Positions 1-11,217 of a stretch of DNA of 64,000 nt are shown here, one piece after another. The DNA lies in NCBI GenBank assembly GCA_963576725.1, contig OY755240.1, positions 34,576,163 through 34,640,162 of the forward strand, given 5' to 3'. Position numbers and translations under genes: made by a program. The stretch comes from Azorinus chamasolen (Eukaryota; Mollusca; Bivalvia; Cardiida; Solecurtidae). The stretch's first letter is position 1. Each line of letters begins with the position of its first letter. The notes under the pieces are model-generated. The model worked only from the letters and a program-made list of their open reading frames with translations. It was not told the DNA's origin and made no database searches.

Positions 1-906
1 GTTTAACTTTGTTATCCAGTAAGTGTTTGGATTATTGAGGTTTTACTGTGTTATTTAGTATACTAATTATGTTCGAGTTATTGAGGTTTTACTGTGTTAT
101 TCAGTAAGTGTTTGTTATCGAGGTTTAACTGTGTTATCCATTAAGTGTTTGTTATCGAGGTTTTACTGTGTTATCCAGTAAGTGTTTGGATTATTGAGGT
201 TTTACTGTGTTATTCAGTAAGTGTTTGTTATCGAGGTTTAACTTTGTTATCCAGTAAGTGTTTGGATTATTGAGGTTTAACTGTGTTATTTAGTATACTA
301 ATTATGTTCGAGTTATTGAGGTTTTACTGTGTTATTCAGTAAGTGTTTGTTATCGAGGTTTAACTGTGTTATCCAGTAAGTGTTTGGATTATTGAGGTTT
401 TACTGTGTTATTTAGTATACTAATTATGTTCGAGTTATTGAGGTTTTACTGTGTTATTCAGTAAGTGTTTGTTATCGAGGTTTAACTGTGTTATCCAGTA
501 AGTGTTTGGATTATTGAGGTTTTACTGTGTTATTTAGTATACTAATTATGTTCGAGTTATTGAGGTTTTACTGTGTTATTCAGTAAGTGTTTGTTATCGA
601 GGTTTTACTGTGTTATCCAGTAAGTGTTTGGATTATTGAGGTTTTACTGTGTTATTTAGTATACTAATTATGTTCGAGTTATTGAGGTTTTACTGTGTTA
701 TTCAGTAAGTGTTTGTTATCGAGGTTTAACTGTGTTATCCAGTAAGTGTTTGGATTATTGAGGTTTTACTGTGTTATTTAGTATACTAATTATGTTCGAG
801 TTATTGAGGTTTTACTGTGTTATTCAGTAAGTGTTTGTTATCGAGGTTTAACTGTGTTATCCAGTAAGTGTTTGGATTATTGAGGTTTTACTGTGTTATT
901 CAGTAA
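1..906. repeat. Minisatellite with 122-bp higher-order unit, C-MITE end-like
   Basis: Monomers of about 35-46 bp carry GAGGTTTTACTGTGTTAT followed by CAGTAAGTGTTTG. Marker GTTCGAG recurs at 71, 306, 428, 550, 672 and 794, giving a regular 122-bp higher-order period made of three monomers. The monomer resembles the 3' end of the C MITE (AGGTTTTACTGTA preceded by a TTCARTAAGTG-like stretch), so I infer it grew from that transposon end. The array runs off the left edge. Confidence 0.9.
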
Positions 907-1801
907 GTGCTCCCTTTCTATCACACCGTAAATATTGTTGTTGTTGCTGCTGGAAATTGTATCACTGCTGCTGATATTATTGTTGTTGCTAATGTTGTTT
1001 ACCGTGTTATTTCGTAGTTGGTGAAAGAAACAGAGCGACTGTGATATCAGAATAGAAAGAAACATACATACACATTGACATTGATGGGATGAATACTTGG
1101 ATTGTTTTTCATGAGCAGTTTCCTAATTTCTCCAATAAACCCCGTGTTGTGACCATCCTTTAGAACGGTCTCGAAGAGAATCATTCATGATATAGGGTTA
1201 TGATACACGCTCCTTGTCTATACATGTACCTTTACTTCAGGAATATTCATGTAAGAAATACGTGTAATAGCATAATGCATATCTGCCAGATACAGTTTTA
1301 AAATTACGCGTGCACATGAAAATTAATGTTGGTCATGGCAGAAACTATAGAATCTATTTTAGTTCACATTATCCTTTACAATAGGACAATGATATGATGT
1401 GTGTTACTGCCACGGCAAACGGTATATGATTAGATCTGTAAACTATAAGCAAAGAGAACAGACCCTGGCAATACAGCTCATACAGGCGATGTCTGATTGC
1501 AGATGCACACCTCTAATGAGTGCCAGCAATGCAGGAGTTGTTGTAGACATGCGTGTATGGAGAATTTCATTAATCTTTAGAATTCTACGGGTGAATCTTA
1601 GATTACAGTACAATACATCGCTAATCAGAGCATTATGTAAAGATGTGAGAACTTTATAGGAAGGAACTTATCGCAGGGTGAAAGTCAATCAGAAAACTCC
1701 AAGAGGGGCTTTCTGCACGACATTCGCCGTGCATTTCGTAGAGACCGTTAATAATATATCTAATAATGTATTCGCAACAACTAGGCCTTACCGTACCGTT
1801 A
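907..1801. other. Non-coding stretch with triplet low complexity and an F-hairpin fragment
   Basis: 935-1005 is rich in TTG/CTG triplets. 1128-1185 resembles one arm of the F hairpin (CCGTGTTGTGACCA...TTTAGAA). The short ORFs here have no recognisable domain, and no exon could be supported. Confidence 0.5.
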
Positions 1802-2003
1802 TACAGTAGAACCGGTCTTAAGCGGTCATCAAAAAGAGGTTTAATTATAAGTATGTTATACAGGTGGTAGCTTAATGCAGGTCAAAAGTAATGCAGAAAG
1901 CTCCTATAGAAACTTTTGTATTACTTTTGCCTTGCAATCACCTGCTTTTTTAAGACCCATATATTCAATAAATTAATGGCCGCTTAAGACAGATTTTACT
2001 ATA
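1802..2003. mobile_element. C-type MITE (pogo/Tigger-like)
   Basis: Starts TA-CAGTAGAACCGGTCTTAAG and ends GATTTTACTA-TA. The centre is a foldback with arms TTAATGCAGGTCAAAAGTAA and its complement around a CTCCTATAG tip. About 200 bp, with no coding capacity. TIR type and TA target are as in pogo/Tigger elements; the assignment is inferred from the ends. Confidence 0.75.
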
Positions 2004-2117
2004 AACAGTTTTGATCGGTATTTAAGCAGAATCAAACAGCTTGACACTTTGGTTATACATGTAGTTGTGAAATAATGTAACACACAGGCTGCATGTTAAT
2101 TGTTTTAACTATTTCCA

Positions 2118-2343
2118 TTAACCCATTCCCTCATATTGACGACTTTTGACGACTCTGTAAAAGTCACTGTGTGAAATCATTGTGATAAATAGAGCATTTT
2201 CTCCTATAGGAATGCTCTATTTATCACAATGGTTTCAAACTACAAAATTCTAAAAGATTCCTTTTCTCTAGTTAATGCTCCTTTTGGGTAGATTTATTCA
2301 AAGAGGTTTGATATAAAAATAGCCTATGAGGTAATGGGTTTAA
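2118..2343. mobile_element. D-type MITE (TTAA-bounded), copy 1
   Basis: TTAA-CCCATTCCCTCATA at the left and TATGAGGTAATGGG-TTTAA at the right form the terminal inverted repeats. An off-centre hairpin reads GTGATAAATAGAGCATTT around TCTCCTATAGGA. TTAA sites next to CCC/GGG ends are the piggyBac signature. 226 bp, non-coding. Confidence 0.8.
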
Positions 2344-3117
2344 GGATCAGAGGCATGAGTGTACAAGAGAATGATTTTGCTTCTGTTTATTTTTTCTTTT
2401 CTTTTCTTGTTTCATCTAAAGGTAAACTTGGATGATAGTGTACACTTATCCAAAACAGCGTTGGTTCATTAGTTTCTTCTTCAATCTTTCAGATTCCCTC
2501 ACGTCATATTTGTCTATTCGAATGTTTGTAGTTTACAATAAGCCTATTTAAAAAGTGAAATGTTTAGAAGACAATTATGTACACGTATATATGGTTTAGC
2601 TTGTAACATACTCAACAAATGTCTCGACGGTACAAACTTCGGACATCTAAACTGAACAATTAGTTTCAATAATGTGACCAGTGTGTCAGGTAGTGAGGTG
2701 TCGATGTTCATTTCGTCTGGATCCAAACTGCTAGCAAATGCATGCATGTCTTTCTGACAGTTCTCCCCCGTATACAGCGGGCCGATGTCTACAGATAAGA
2801 AAGCCTGTTGTTTAGTTTCAATTTCACAAATGCTTGTGACAGACAGACAGACAGACAGATATTTTATTTATGTCTCACTTCTATACATGATAAAATATAC
2901 ACACGTGAGTAAGTAAAATGTATAGAACCACTCAAATATGAGTTATGAGAGACAGTACAAACCTTAAAATATAACAATTAACTACAAACATAGAACCATG
3001 CAACTTGGCGCACGAATAGCAAGCGAAGGGTAAGACGTCTTGTCTACTGTGCGAAAGAGTAGCAGTTTCATTATCCCAATCTGTGTTCACATTTTTGCAA
3101 ACGGTTTGGATGTAGAT
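2344..3117. other. Repeat debris: B half-hairpin and (GACA)n
   Basis: 2685-2745 matches the right half of the B hairpin (GTCTGGATCCAAACTG). 2838-2862 is a (GACA)n tract. 3016-3032 carries AGCAAGCGAAGGGTAA, the terminal repeat of the TTAA elements. No gene seen. Confidence 0.5.
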
Positions 3118-3423
3118 GAGATACAGAGTAACCTGGCGTCTTATCAGAATCATAAAACATGGATATATGAGATACAGAGTAACCTGGCGTCTTATCAGAA
3201 TCATAAAACATGGATATATGAGATACAGAGTAACCTGGCGTCTTATCAGAATCACAAACCATGGATATATGAGATACAGAGTAACCTGGCGTCTTATCAG
3301 AATCATAAACCATGGATATAGGAGATACAGAGTAACCTGGCGTCTTATCAGAATCATAAACCATGGATATATGAGATACAGAGTAACCTGGCGTCTTATC
3401 AGAATCATAAAACATGGATATTA
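3118..3423. repeat. 51-bp tandem array, six units, from a B hairpin
   Basis: Units start at 3118, 3169, 3220, 3271, 3322 and 3373. Each holds AGAGTAACCTGGCGTCTTAT, a version of the B hairpin stem. The left flank (CAAACGGTTTGGATGTAGATG) is the normal outer arm of B, so one hairpin was amplified in place. 51 is divisible by three, which is why several frames stay open; these are not genes. Confidence 0.9.
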
Positions 3424-3479
3424 TGTTATGCTCAATCATTCTTATGGACAATGTCAATTTGAACTTATATCGAACAAGA

Positions 3480-3755
3480 TGTGTTTGTGAAACACTTTGA
3501 CGCCGATTATCGCCAATATAAATTTGACCCGTAATTTGACCTTTGACCTTGATAGATGACCCTGACTTTAATAAGACGTCCCTAAAAATGTTCACCTACA
3601 TAAGTTACACATGCATGACAATTTTTAAGTATGTATGTTCAATGGCCACAAAATTAACTTCAACGCTAAAGTTGGGGACAAACCAACAGACAGACAGACA
3701 GACAGACAGGGCAAAGACAATATGCCCGCCCCTTTTGATCGGGGAGGGGTCATAA
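3480..3755 (-). mobile_element. Pearl/Helitron-like 5'-end fragment
   Basis: On the minus strand it begins with a short palindrome (CCCTCCCCGATCAAAAGGGG), then ATATTGTCTTTGCCCTG and a (TCTG)n tract, then non-repetitive DNA. This head layout matches the fuller element at 54075-55377. No 3' hairpin is present, so it is truncated. Confidence 0.5.
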
Positions 3756-3884
3756 AATGCCACTTTGATACACATTAAACCGTTTTAGTCGATACGTTTT
3801 ATATATTTTTGCTGTACAACAAAATATAATCAGTCCATATCGAACAGTTACGAAACTATCCATAACTCGGATACATGTATATAC

Positions 3885-4205
3885 TAGTACATTGGATTCG
3901 ATATCAAACACACCTGAACTTCAATAGCTCGAACTGCAATGGGCCACGACAGAACATAAGTTCGAGTAATCCTATATCTAATCTTGACAATTCCTCAAGT
4001 TCAACAGCGTAATTCAGGTCGAAAGTAATGCTGAACGCTCCCACGTTACCTTCGATCTGCATTAAGCTGTTATATGTATTTCAAGATATTCGGAGTGATA
4101 CATTCTGAAATAATTCTGAATTGCACATTTCGAAGGACAGAAATTTTACTTCGGTTGGCTCGAAGATCAAGTTATCCGAGTTCGAGATATCAAATTTTAG
4201 CTGTA
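3885..4205. mobile_element. Diverged C/Tigger-like element
   Basis: The right end, read in reverse, is TACAGCTAAAATTTGATATC followed by TCGAACTCGGATAA, typical of Tigger-like ends. A weaker partner lies near 3889. The centre (4010-4078) is a recognisable C hairpin. The ends are poorly matched, so limits are approximate. Confidence 0.4.
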
Positions 4206-4412
4206 CTTCGTTATTTTTAGGCGCTTTTAAAGTTGCAAATAAAGAATATCACTTTAACAGACGATGAGGTAGACTCAATATAATTATTCAGTATTCTGTT
4301 CTGACAGATCCAATTGAGATGCACAATGCCTGCTTGTACACGTGTAGTATAACTCGGATCTAGTGGCTTGACACACCCATATTTGTTCGTATATGTAACG
4401 GACGAAACTCTT

Positions 4413-4634
4413 GGTTGAGACGCCTTGCACGCCATACAAACAGTGCAGACCCAGATCAGACGGTTATATGAAACTGTCTGACCAGGGTCTGCTCTGCTTG
4501 GTTACGTAAATACAAATAAGATTTTACAGTTTCTGTCGTGGCAAAGATATTCATATGTAATTGTGAGATTTCAGCTAATAAATAACCCTGATATCTTTAT
4601 TTCTTTCATGAATATTAAATAGGTAATGTGTTAA
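4413..4634 (+). mobile_element. A-type MITE
   Basis: The hairpin at 4437-4502 has GTGCAGACCCAGATCAGACG paired with CTGTCTGACCAGGGTCTGC. It is followed by the A body (TTTCTGTCGTGGC, then CAGCTAATAAATA) and by AGGTAATGTG-TTAA at 4631-4634. The left end is degraded. Confidence 0.65.
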
Positions 4635-4635
4635 G

Positions 4636-5252
4636 ACATGTTATCAATGAAACATTTAAACATTGGTTTATTCAGCGTATTAAAGGATTGATGGTACATG
4701 TAGGCCTAAAAAGAGCTGTAAATAAAATGCGTACATATCTGTCAAACACATTATTTCTCAACCGAACACTATCTTGTTATAGTAATCAATGGACTCCTCT
4801 GAGAGAGGCGATTCTAATGAATAGCTGCAAAATAGAAATTGGCGAAGAGATGTCTTGTTTTTACTGAAATTTCCGAAGTACTAAATTTATCTTCAGCTCT
4901 AGACCTCCTAATAAGCACTCGAATATGGCAAAATATTCCGAAAGACCTCTAACGGGTACATTAGATGTCAGTAATCAACTTTTGTATGTACATGTATTAG
5001 CCATACTTTAATAGTGCATTTTCCCGATAGACTCGCGAAAACGTGTGAAGACATTGTGAATATAAACAAACGCTTGCCCGTCGCTGTTTAACTTTTTAGC
5101 GAATAATAAAAAGCAACGTTTATTAATCATAAACAGTTTAAAGGCTTGAGAAATTATAATAGGCGCTATGCAAATATTGATTTGAACTAATCGGCAAATA
5201 TTGAGTATGATAGATAGAGCGGATATGGGACGGCTGTAAAATACTCGCCAAG
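4636..5252. other. No gene or recognised repeat seen
   Basis: AT-rich, without tandem structure. An 80-aa open frame at 4628-4867 shows no domain or exon signals and is not annotated. Confidence 0.4.
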
Positions 5253-5269
5253 ATGGATCTCTATCGCAG
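5253..5269 (+). other. Possible tiny first coding exon (very tentative)
   Basis: GCCAAGATGG gives an ATG in good Kozak context at 5253-5255. Seventeen bases later CAG/GTAAGT is a near-perfect 5' splice site at 5269/5270. If real it encodes M-D-L-Y-R plus two bases. No downstream exon was recognised, and such combinations occur by chance. Confidence 0.15.
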
Positions 5270-5366
5270 GTAAGTGTGTGTTTCTATTCTGTGCTATGAT
5301 GTTGTCATTCTCTGTCATAAACACTATATAACTTTTTTGAAGTGATCATTAGAGCCATTAAAACAT

Positions 5367-5455
5367 GCGGTTGCTTAATGCAAAGTGTAATAAATACAGA
5401 AAGCTCCAGTGGGAGCTTTATATTTCGTTTGGCATTAAACTATCAGTTGCCATAA
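5367..5455. mobile_element. C-type hairpin remnant
   Basis: GCGGTTGCTTAATGCAAAGT, then AGAAAGCTCCAGTGGGAGCT and a degraded return arm ending at CAGTTGCC. No TIRs remain. Confidence 0.55.
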
Positions 5456-5690
5456 CTAACTTTTTACGCAATAGATGCACATTCTTAACGCCTTTGCAGA
5501 TATAGTAGACCCAGGTTAGGCGGCTCCTGTAGGAACCGTCTGATCAGTGGTGATTTGCTTGATCATGGAACTACAGATTTTGTTATGATAAAAAGTTCTC
5601 TTGTTCATATGCAATTAAAACAAAATAATCTAATTACTATTCATACATACAGTATATACTTCCTGAATATCCATGGAGTAAAGGGGTAGC
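5456..5690 (+). mobile_element. A-type MITE
   Basis: Left end TAACTTTTTACGCAATAGAT; hairpin at 5498-5570 with GGCGGCTCCTGTAGGAACCG; right end ATCCATGGAGTAAAGGGG. About 235 bp, both ends slightly degraded. Confidence 0.65.
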
Positions 5691-5746
5691 AATCAAGGAT
5701 GCTACTTGTTTTAAATGGCTATTGTAAACAGTGTGTATAGTATATG

Positions 5747-5935
5747 TATAGTAGAACCTGCTGTATGTGAACATCAAAAACAGATCGAGGTATCGGTATG
5801 TAAGACAGGTGGTAGCTTAATGCAGGTCAAAAGTAATGCAGAACGCTCCTATATAATTGTTCCCTGCATTAAGCACCACCCGCTTTTTAAGACTCCTATG
5901 TTCAATAAATGAATGGTCGTGTAAGACAGGTTCAG
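5747..5935. mobile_element. C-type MITE
   Basis: Left end TATAGTAGAACCTGCTGTAT. The hairpin has GGTGGTAGCTTAATGCAGGT and CATTAAGCACCACC arms with an imperfect tip. Right end GTGTAAGACAGGTTCAGC is mutated. Confidence 0.65.
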
Positions 5936-5960
5936 CTGAACATGCAAACTGTGTAAATCA

Positions 5961-6522
5961 TACACTAACCCCTACGACCTACACTAACCCCTACACATAC
6001 ACTAACCCCTACACATACACTAACCCCTACGACCCTGCACTAACCCCTACACATACACTAACCCCTACACATACACTAACCCCTACGACCCTGCACTAAC
6101 CCCTACACATACACTAACCCCTACACATACACTAACCCCTACACATACACTAACCCCTACACATACACTAACCCCTACGACCCTGCACTAACCCCTACAC
6201 ATACACTAACCCCTACACATACACTAACCCCTACGACCCTGCACTAACCCCTACACATACACTAACCCCTACACATACACTAACCCCTACACATACACTA
6301 ACCCCTACACATACACTAACCCCTACGACCCTGCACTAACCCCTACACATACACTAACCCCTACACATACACTAACCCCTACAACCCTGCTAACAAAAAC
6401 ACCGGATACACTAACCCCTACACATACACTAACCCCTACGACCCTGCTAACAAAAACACCGGATACACTTACCCCTACACATACACTAACCCCTACGACC
6501 CTGCTAACAAAAACACCGGATA
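5961..6522. repeat. 18/20-bp minisatellite with CTAACCCC motif
   Basis: Units CACTAACCCCTACACATA (18 bp) alternate irregularly with CACTAACCCCTACGACCCTG (20 bp). From 6391 a longer unit adds GCTAACAAAAACACCGGATA three times. The TAACCCC core resembles telomeric CCCTAA, but spacing and sequence are not telomeric. Confidence 0.9.
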
Positions 6523-6559
6523 AAATTGGAATGTGCTGCAAGTTTGACTACATTCGATG

Positions 6560-6690
6560 AAGCTTTGAGAAACTACTGACCTAGTGTCAAAGAGCTTAGA
6601 TGGCAATTACTCTACATCTCATCTGACACCAAGTTGTTGGCCAGTGCGAATCAGGTCCCATATAGCTAGATAAGGGTTTAAGAAAAAGTA
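6560..6690. mobile_element. B-type MITE, degraded
   Basis: GAAGCTTTGAGAAACTACTG leads into GTGTCAAAGAGCTTAGATGG, an eroded hairpin, then GTTGGCCAGTGCGAATCAGG and AGATAAGGGTTTAA. The order matches other B copies read from the long-arm side. Confidence 0.5.
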
Positions 6691-6739
6691 TCAACAGTTT
6701 GTAAGGAATACTAAATCACACCTTATCACACAATACATG

Positions 6740-6932
6740 TATAGTAAAATATCTCTTATACAACCACTAAAATGAAGTTCTAAAACAGGCGGTAGCTTAG
6801 TGCAGGACAAAAGCTCCTATAAGAGCTTTCTGTATGACTTTTGACCTGCAATAGCATTAAGCAACCTCCTGTTTTTATAAATACTTCTATGTAAATAAAT
6901 CATGTGGTCGTTTTAGCGAAATTCTACTGTAT
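6740..6932. mobile_element. C-type MITE
   Basis: Ends TATAGTAAAATATCTCTTAT and AGCGAAATTCTACTGTAT. The central hairpin has AAAGCTCCTATAAGAGCTTT at the tip and GGCGGTAGCTTAGTGCAGG on the arm. Confidence 0.7.
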
Positions 6933-7009
6933 TTAGATTTCAGATTTCAGAATATCTGGCATGTGGCATTTTGTTTCCTTGAACGCTGTTACTATGTTAA
7001 GGAATCAAA

Positions 7010-8155
7010 CAGAGAAAGAAAGAGGTAGAGAGGGAGAGAGAGGGTGAGAAAGAGAGATAGAGAGACAGAGAGAGAGAGAGAGAGAGACAGAGAGAGACAC
7101 ACACACAGACAGAGAGAGAGACAGAGAGAGGGAGACAGAGACAGACAGACAGACAGAGAGACAGACAGACAGAGAGACAGACAGACAGAGAGACAGACAG
7201 AGACAGAGACAGAGAGATACAGAGAGATACAGAGACAGATAGAAAGAGACAACATGCATACATACATACATACATACATACATACATACATACATACATA
7301 CATACATACATACATACATACATACATACATACATACATACATACATACATACATACATACATACATACATACATACATACATACATACATACATACATA
7401 CATACATACATACATACATACATACATACATACATACATACATACATACATACATACATACATACATACATACATACATACATACATACATACATACATA
7501 CCATGCCATGCCATGCCATGCCCTACCCCCTACCCCCTACCCCCTACCCCCTACCCCCTACCCCCTACCCCCTACCCCCTGCCATGCCATAACATAACAT
7601 AACATTACATTACATAGCATAACATAGCATAACACAATATAACATAGCATAGCATAGCATGGCATAGCATAGTATAACATAACATGACATAACATAACAT
7701 AACATAACATAACATGACATGACATGACATGACATGACATGACATGACATGACATGGCATTACATGACATGACATGACATGACATGACATAACATAACAT
7801 ACAGAGAGAGAGAGAGTCAGAGATATATAGAGAGATACATAGAGACAGAGACAGGGACAGAGACAAAGACAGAGCCAGAGACAGGCAGACAGACAGAAAC
7901 AGAGAGACAGAGACAGACATACAGACAGACAGGACAGACAGAGACATGCAGACATACAGACAAGACATGCAGACAGACAGACACTGACATAGACACAGAC
8001 AGACATTCAGACACAGATAGAGAGATATAGACGGAGAGACAGACAGATACCGACAGACAAAGCCAGAGAGACAAACAGACAGAGACAGATAGACAGACGG
8101 ACGGACAGAGAGACAGACAGAACAAATAACAGATAGGTGAGAGAGAGAGAACAAA
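7010..8155. repeat. Compound microsatellite, 1.15 kb
   Basis: Adjacent blocks: GA/GACA-rich 7010-7252; (CATA)n 7257-7503; four CCATG units 7501-7520; (TACCCCC)n 7521-7580; ACATA/ACATG pentamers 7583-7800; GA/GACA-rich 7801-8155. A related purine-rich motif bounds both sides. All long frames here are microsatellite artefacts. Confidence 0.95.
7257..7503. repeat. (CATA)n tetranucleotide tract, ~61 units
   Basis: About 245 bp of uninterrupted CATA. No substitutions are visible, which implies recent expansion. Confidence 0.95.
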
Positions 8156-9456
8156 TAACAGGGTGGTGACGTATATGTGCATGGTGTATCGGGGACCAGA
8201 CGACCACATAGACCCACAGTGGGATCAAGAAGCACCCAAACCTGGTTTCAGAGAAACCGCGTACAGTGTTTAAACTCAGATTATGGACAGTAGATCAATG
8301 AATTATGTTTGACTTTTGTTTAATATTAGTGGTAAATGAATATCTTAAAATTTGAACGTGTCATGCTTCGTATGCGACCCTTGTCCGACTGTTTATTTAC
8401 TGTACATGTATCGTGGTTCAAGAATACTAGTTTACTCCATATACTCCGTATAACGCCTTAGCAACCAAAGTATGTTTTTAATTAGAAAGTCAGATATGCC
8501 ATAATCGATAAGTTTGCATGTATCTATAAATCTGTATAAACTGTGCTTGCTGAGGATGATCCATCTGGTACTAAATTGTTTTAGATCATTTGACACATGA
8601 AGTACCTGATGATCTTATATTCTAATTGTCCTAAGTATTCGGACAAGCAACGTAGGCAAATAGTACAGACCCAGTCCTGGAGGAGCCGTTTGACCACGGT
8701 CTTCTCCATTTACTACTGCTTGTTAACTACCAACTCCCTGAAACTGGTATAGAAGGGAGACTAGGTGTTGGAATAGTTCAGGGCATTATGGTATATACAT
8801 GTACATGTAGCAAACTACTGACGTCATAATGGTCCAATTACTTTCACCCACTTAACTGACATATGTACTATAATGTGGTAGTTAAGCATTATATGCTGGT
8901 AGTTAAACGCCACTCTTATAGACATATTCAACACTATAGAATTAATTAACTGAATACATTAGTTGTGATATTGAATTTTTTTCTGGATCTGTATGACGTA
9001 TGTTTACCGAAGAGATTTTCATAGTGTTATACTGTCAATATTTGAACGTGACAAATGAGGGATTATGAGGTATCTAAGTTTTCAATTTATACAGTTATTA
9101 ACCTCAAATATGAATTGGCTTCTAACAGAATTTATTGCTTTTCCCTATCGTATATTTAAGCCTCTCGTGTTGTCGCTCTGGATAATACTACAGTTGTCAC
9201 AGGGACAAGATCCCATGACCATGCTAGCAGTGTAGCCCCACACAAATATACGCGCTTTAGTACCGCGCCGCACGTTTGGGCAAAGTCGGCACTGGATCAT
9301 TTCTATAGCAACCACTCAATTAATAAAATGGGTGTCTCAAAGAGTATTTCGCTGCATAACTCATCACACGTTAAATATTTTTTCGTCTGCAATAAAGTCG
9401 TCTGCTTCAGTTGTTAAAATGAATTAGTTTTTATTTCTTTGCAAAAATTGTTCAGT
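8156..9456. other. Mostly unrecognised; one degraded A hairpin
   Basis: 8650-8712 resembles an A hairpin (GGCAAATAGTACAGACCCAG, GGAGGAGCCGTTTGACC). 9190-9300 is locally GC-richer but shows no gene signal. Nothing else identified. Confidence 0.45.
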
Positions 9457-9530
9457 GCCAAACAGTTTCACTCCAGATGAGACGCCAAGTGACTCGACGT
9501 CACATCTGGATCCAAACTGTTTACGGATTG
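9457..9530. mobile_element. B-type hairpin
   Basis: CCAAACAGTTTCACTCCAGA, then GACGCCAAGTGACTCGACGTC, then ATCTGGATCCAAACTGTTT. The TTAA ends were not found. It sits just left of the 26-bp array. Confidence 0.65.
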
Positions 9531-9606
9531 GCCGCTATCGTGCAAAGAGTTACTGCAGAACGAAATTAACGCAGAAACCTACTAGTAACTGGAACGTGTT
9601 GCAATA

Positions 9607-10558
9607 CTGTTCGCCCTACATCATGTTATTACCTGTTCGCCCTACATCATGTTATTACCTGTTCGCCCTACATCATGTTATTACCTGTTCACCCTACATT
9701 ATGTTATTACCTGTTCGCCCTACATTATGTTATTACATGTTCGCCCTACTTTATGGTATTACCTGTTCGTTATACATTATATTATTAACTGTTCGCCCTA
9801 CATTATGTTATTACCTGTTCGCCCTACATTATGGTATTACCTGTTCGCCCTACATTATGGTATTACCTGTTCGCCCTACATTATGTTATTACCTGTTCGC
9901 CCTACATTATGGTATTACCTGTTCGCCATACTTTATGTTATTAATTGTTCGCCCTACATTATGTTATTACCTGTTCGCCCTACATTATGTTATTAATTGT
10001 TCGCCCTACATTATGTTATTACCTGTTCGCCCTACATTATGTTATTACCTGTTCGCCCTACATTATCGTATTACCTGTGCGCCCTACTTTATGTTATTAC
10101 ATGTTCGCCTTATATTATGTTATTACATGTTCGTCATACGTTATATTATTACCTGTTCGCCCTACATTATGTCATTACCTGTTCTCCCTACATTATGTTA
10201 TTACCTGTTCTCCCTACATCATGTCATTACCTGTTCTCCCTACATCATGTTATTACCTGTTCTCCCTACATCATGTTATTACCTGTTCTCCCTACATCAT
10301 GTTATTACCTGTTCTCCCTACATTATGTTATTACCTGTTCTCCCTACATCATGTCATTACCTGTTCTCCCTACATCATGTTATTACCTGTTCTCCCTACA
10401 TCATGTTATTACCTGTTCTCCCTACATCATGTTATTACCTGTTCTCCCTACATTATGTTATTACCTGTTCGCCCTACATTATGGTATTACCTGTTCGCCC
10501 TACATTATGTTAGTACCTGTTCGCCCTACATTATGGTATTACCTGTTCTCCCTACATA
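9607..10558. repeat. 26-bp tandem array, ~36 units
   Basis: Unit TGTTCGCCCTACATTATGTT plus ATTACC. Variants segregate by position: TTCGCC on both flanks and TTCTCC with CATCATG at 10180-10460, so a central sub-block expanded later. Long open frames result from lack of stops in the unit and are not genes. Confidence 0.95.
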
Positions 10559-10559
10559 A

Positions 10560-11075
10560 TCATGTGTGTTTTTTTTTTATAAATTGTCAATAATACACAT
10601 ACATATTATTTACCTCGAGGCAAGATACAAGTACATCATGTAAACATTACCTAAGGTATAAAATAAGACGAGTTGTGCCACAAGTTTTACCAACTCTAGA
10701 AATATGCCCGTCTCTCGGCGTCACGTTTATGCCAGATTAAAACACTCAGCACTCCCAAAAGCCAAACGCCAAAATCAAACCTCCATCTTAAGTCAGTTAT
10801 TTAAATCGTATACATAAATTTAGTAGACGGTGTGCTTTAAACATAAAAGCATGGCGACTAATGCAGGTCTTCACAGTTTGTAGATGTCAAGTCCACAAGC
10901 TTGTTCACCACGAGACCCGCGATTGCACTATCAGGGCATTTGCAAACAGTGTACACTCAGAAAATGGGTTGCTGGACCCCTTTACGGTTTGGTTTAACAA
11001 ATAATGTAATTTAAGACTCCGCGTTGAAAAAAAATCTCTTAAAAATTGGATTTGGTGCGATTGTGACTATGTTCG
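10560..11075. other. No gene seen
   Basis: Contains a T-run at 10569-10576 and GCATTTGCAAACAGTG at about 10937, a likely outer arm of a degraded A/B hairpin. Otherwise unrecognised. Confidence 0.4.
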
Positions 11076-11084
11076 ATTCTTTGG

Positions 11085-11217
11085 AGCTTTCGAGAAACCA
11101 TTGCACGAGTGTCAAATAGCTTGGATCCTGATGAGATACCCAGTTACTCGGTGTCTCACCCGGATCCAAGCTGTCTGCAAATGCGAATCAGGTAACTGAT
11201 GGCGGAACAAGGGTTAA
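11085..11217. mobile_element. B-type MITE, long-arm partial
   Basis: GTCAAATAGCTTGGATCCTG, hairpin around CCCAGTTACTCGGTGTCTC, then GCTGTCTGCAAATGCGAATC and ACAAGGGTTAAT at the end. Confidence 0.65.

Noticed and set aside
5961..6522. True interstitial telomere
   Set aside because: Units are 18-20 bp with TAACCCC, not hexamers; resemblance is partial.
6992..8235. Cys/Met/Tyr- or Arg/Glu-rich frames
   Set aside because: Translations of CATA, GACA and ACATR microsatellites.
9455..10593. Forward frames up to 352 residues with YYLF/LPVRPT repeats
   Set aside because: Produced by the 26-bp array, with the same peptide appearing in every phase.
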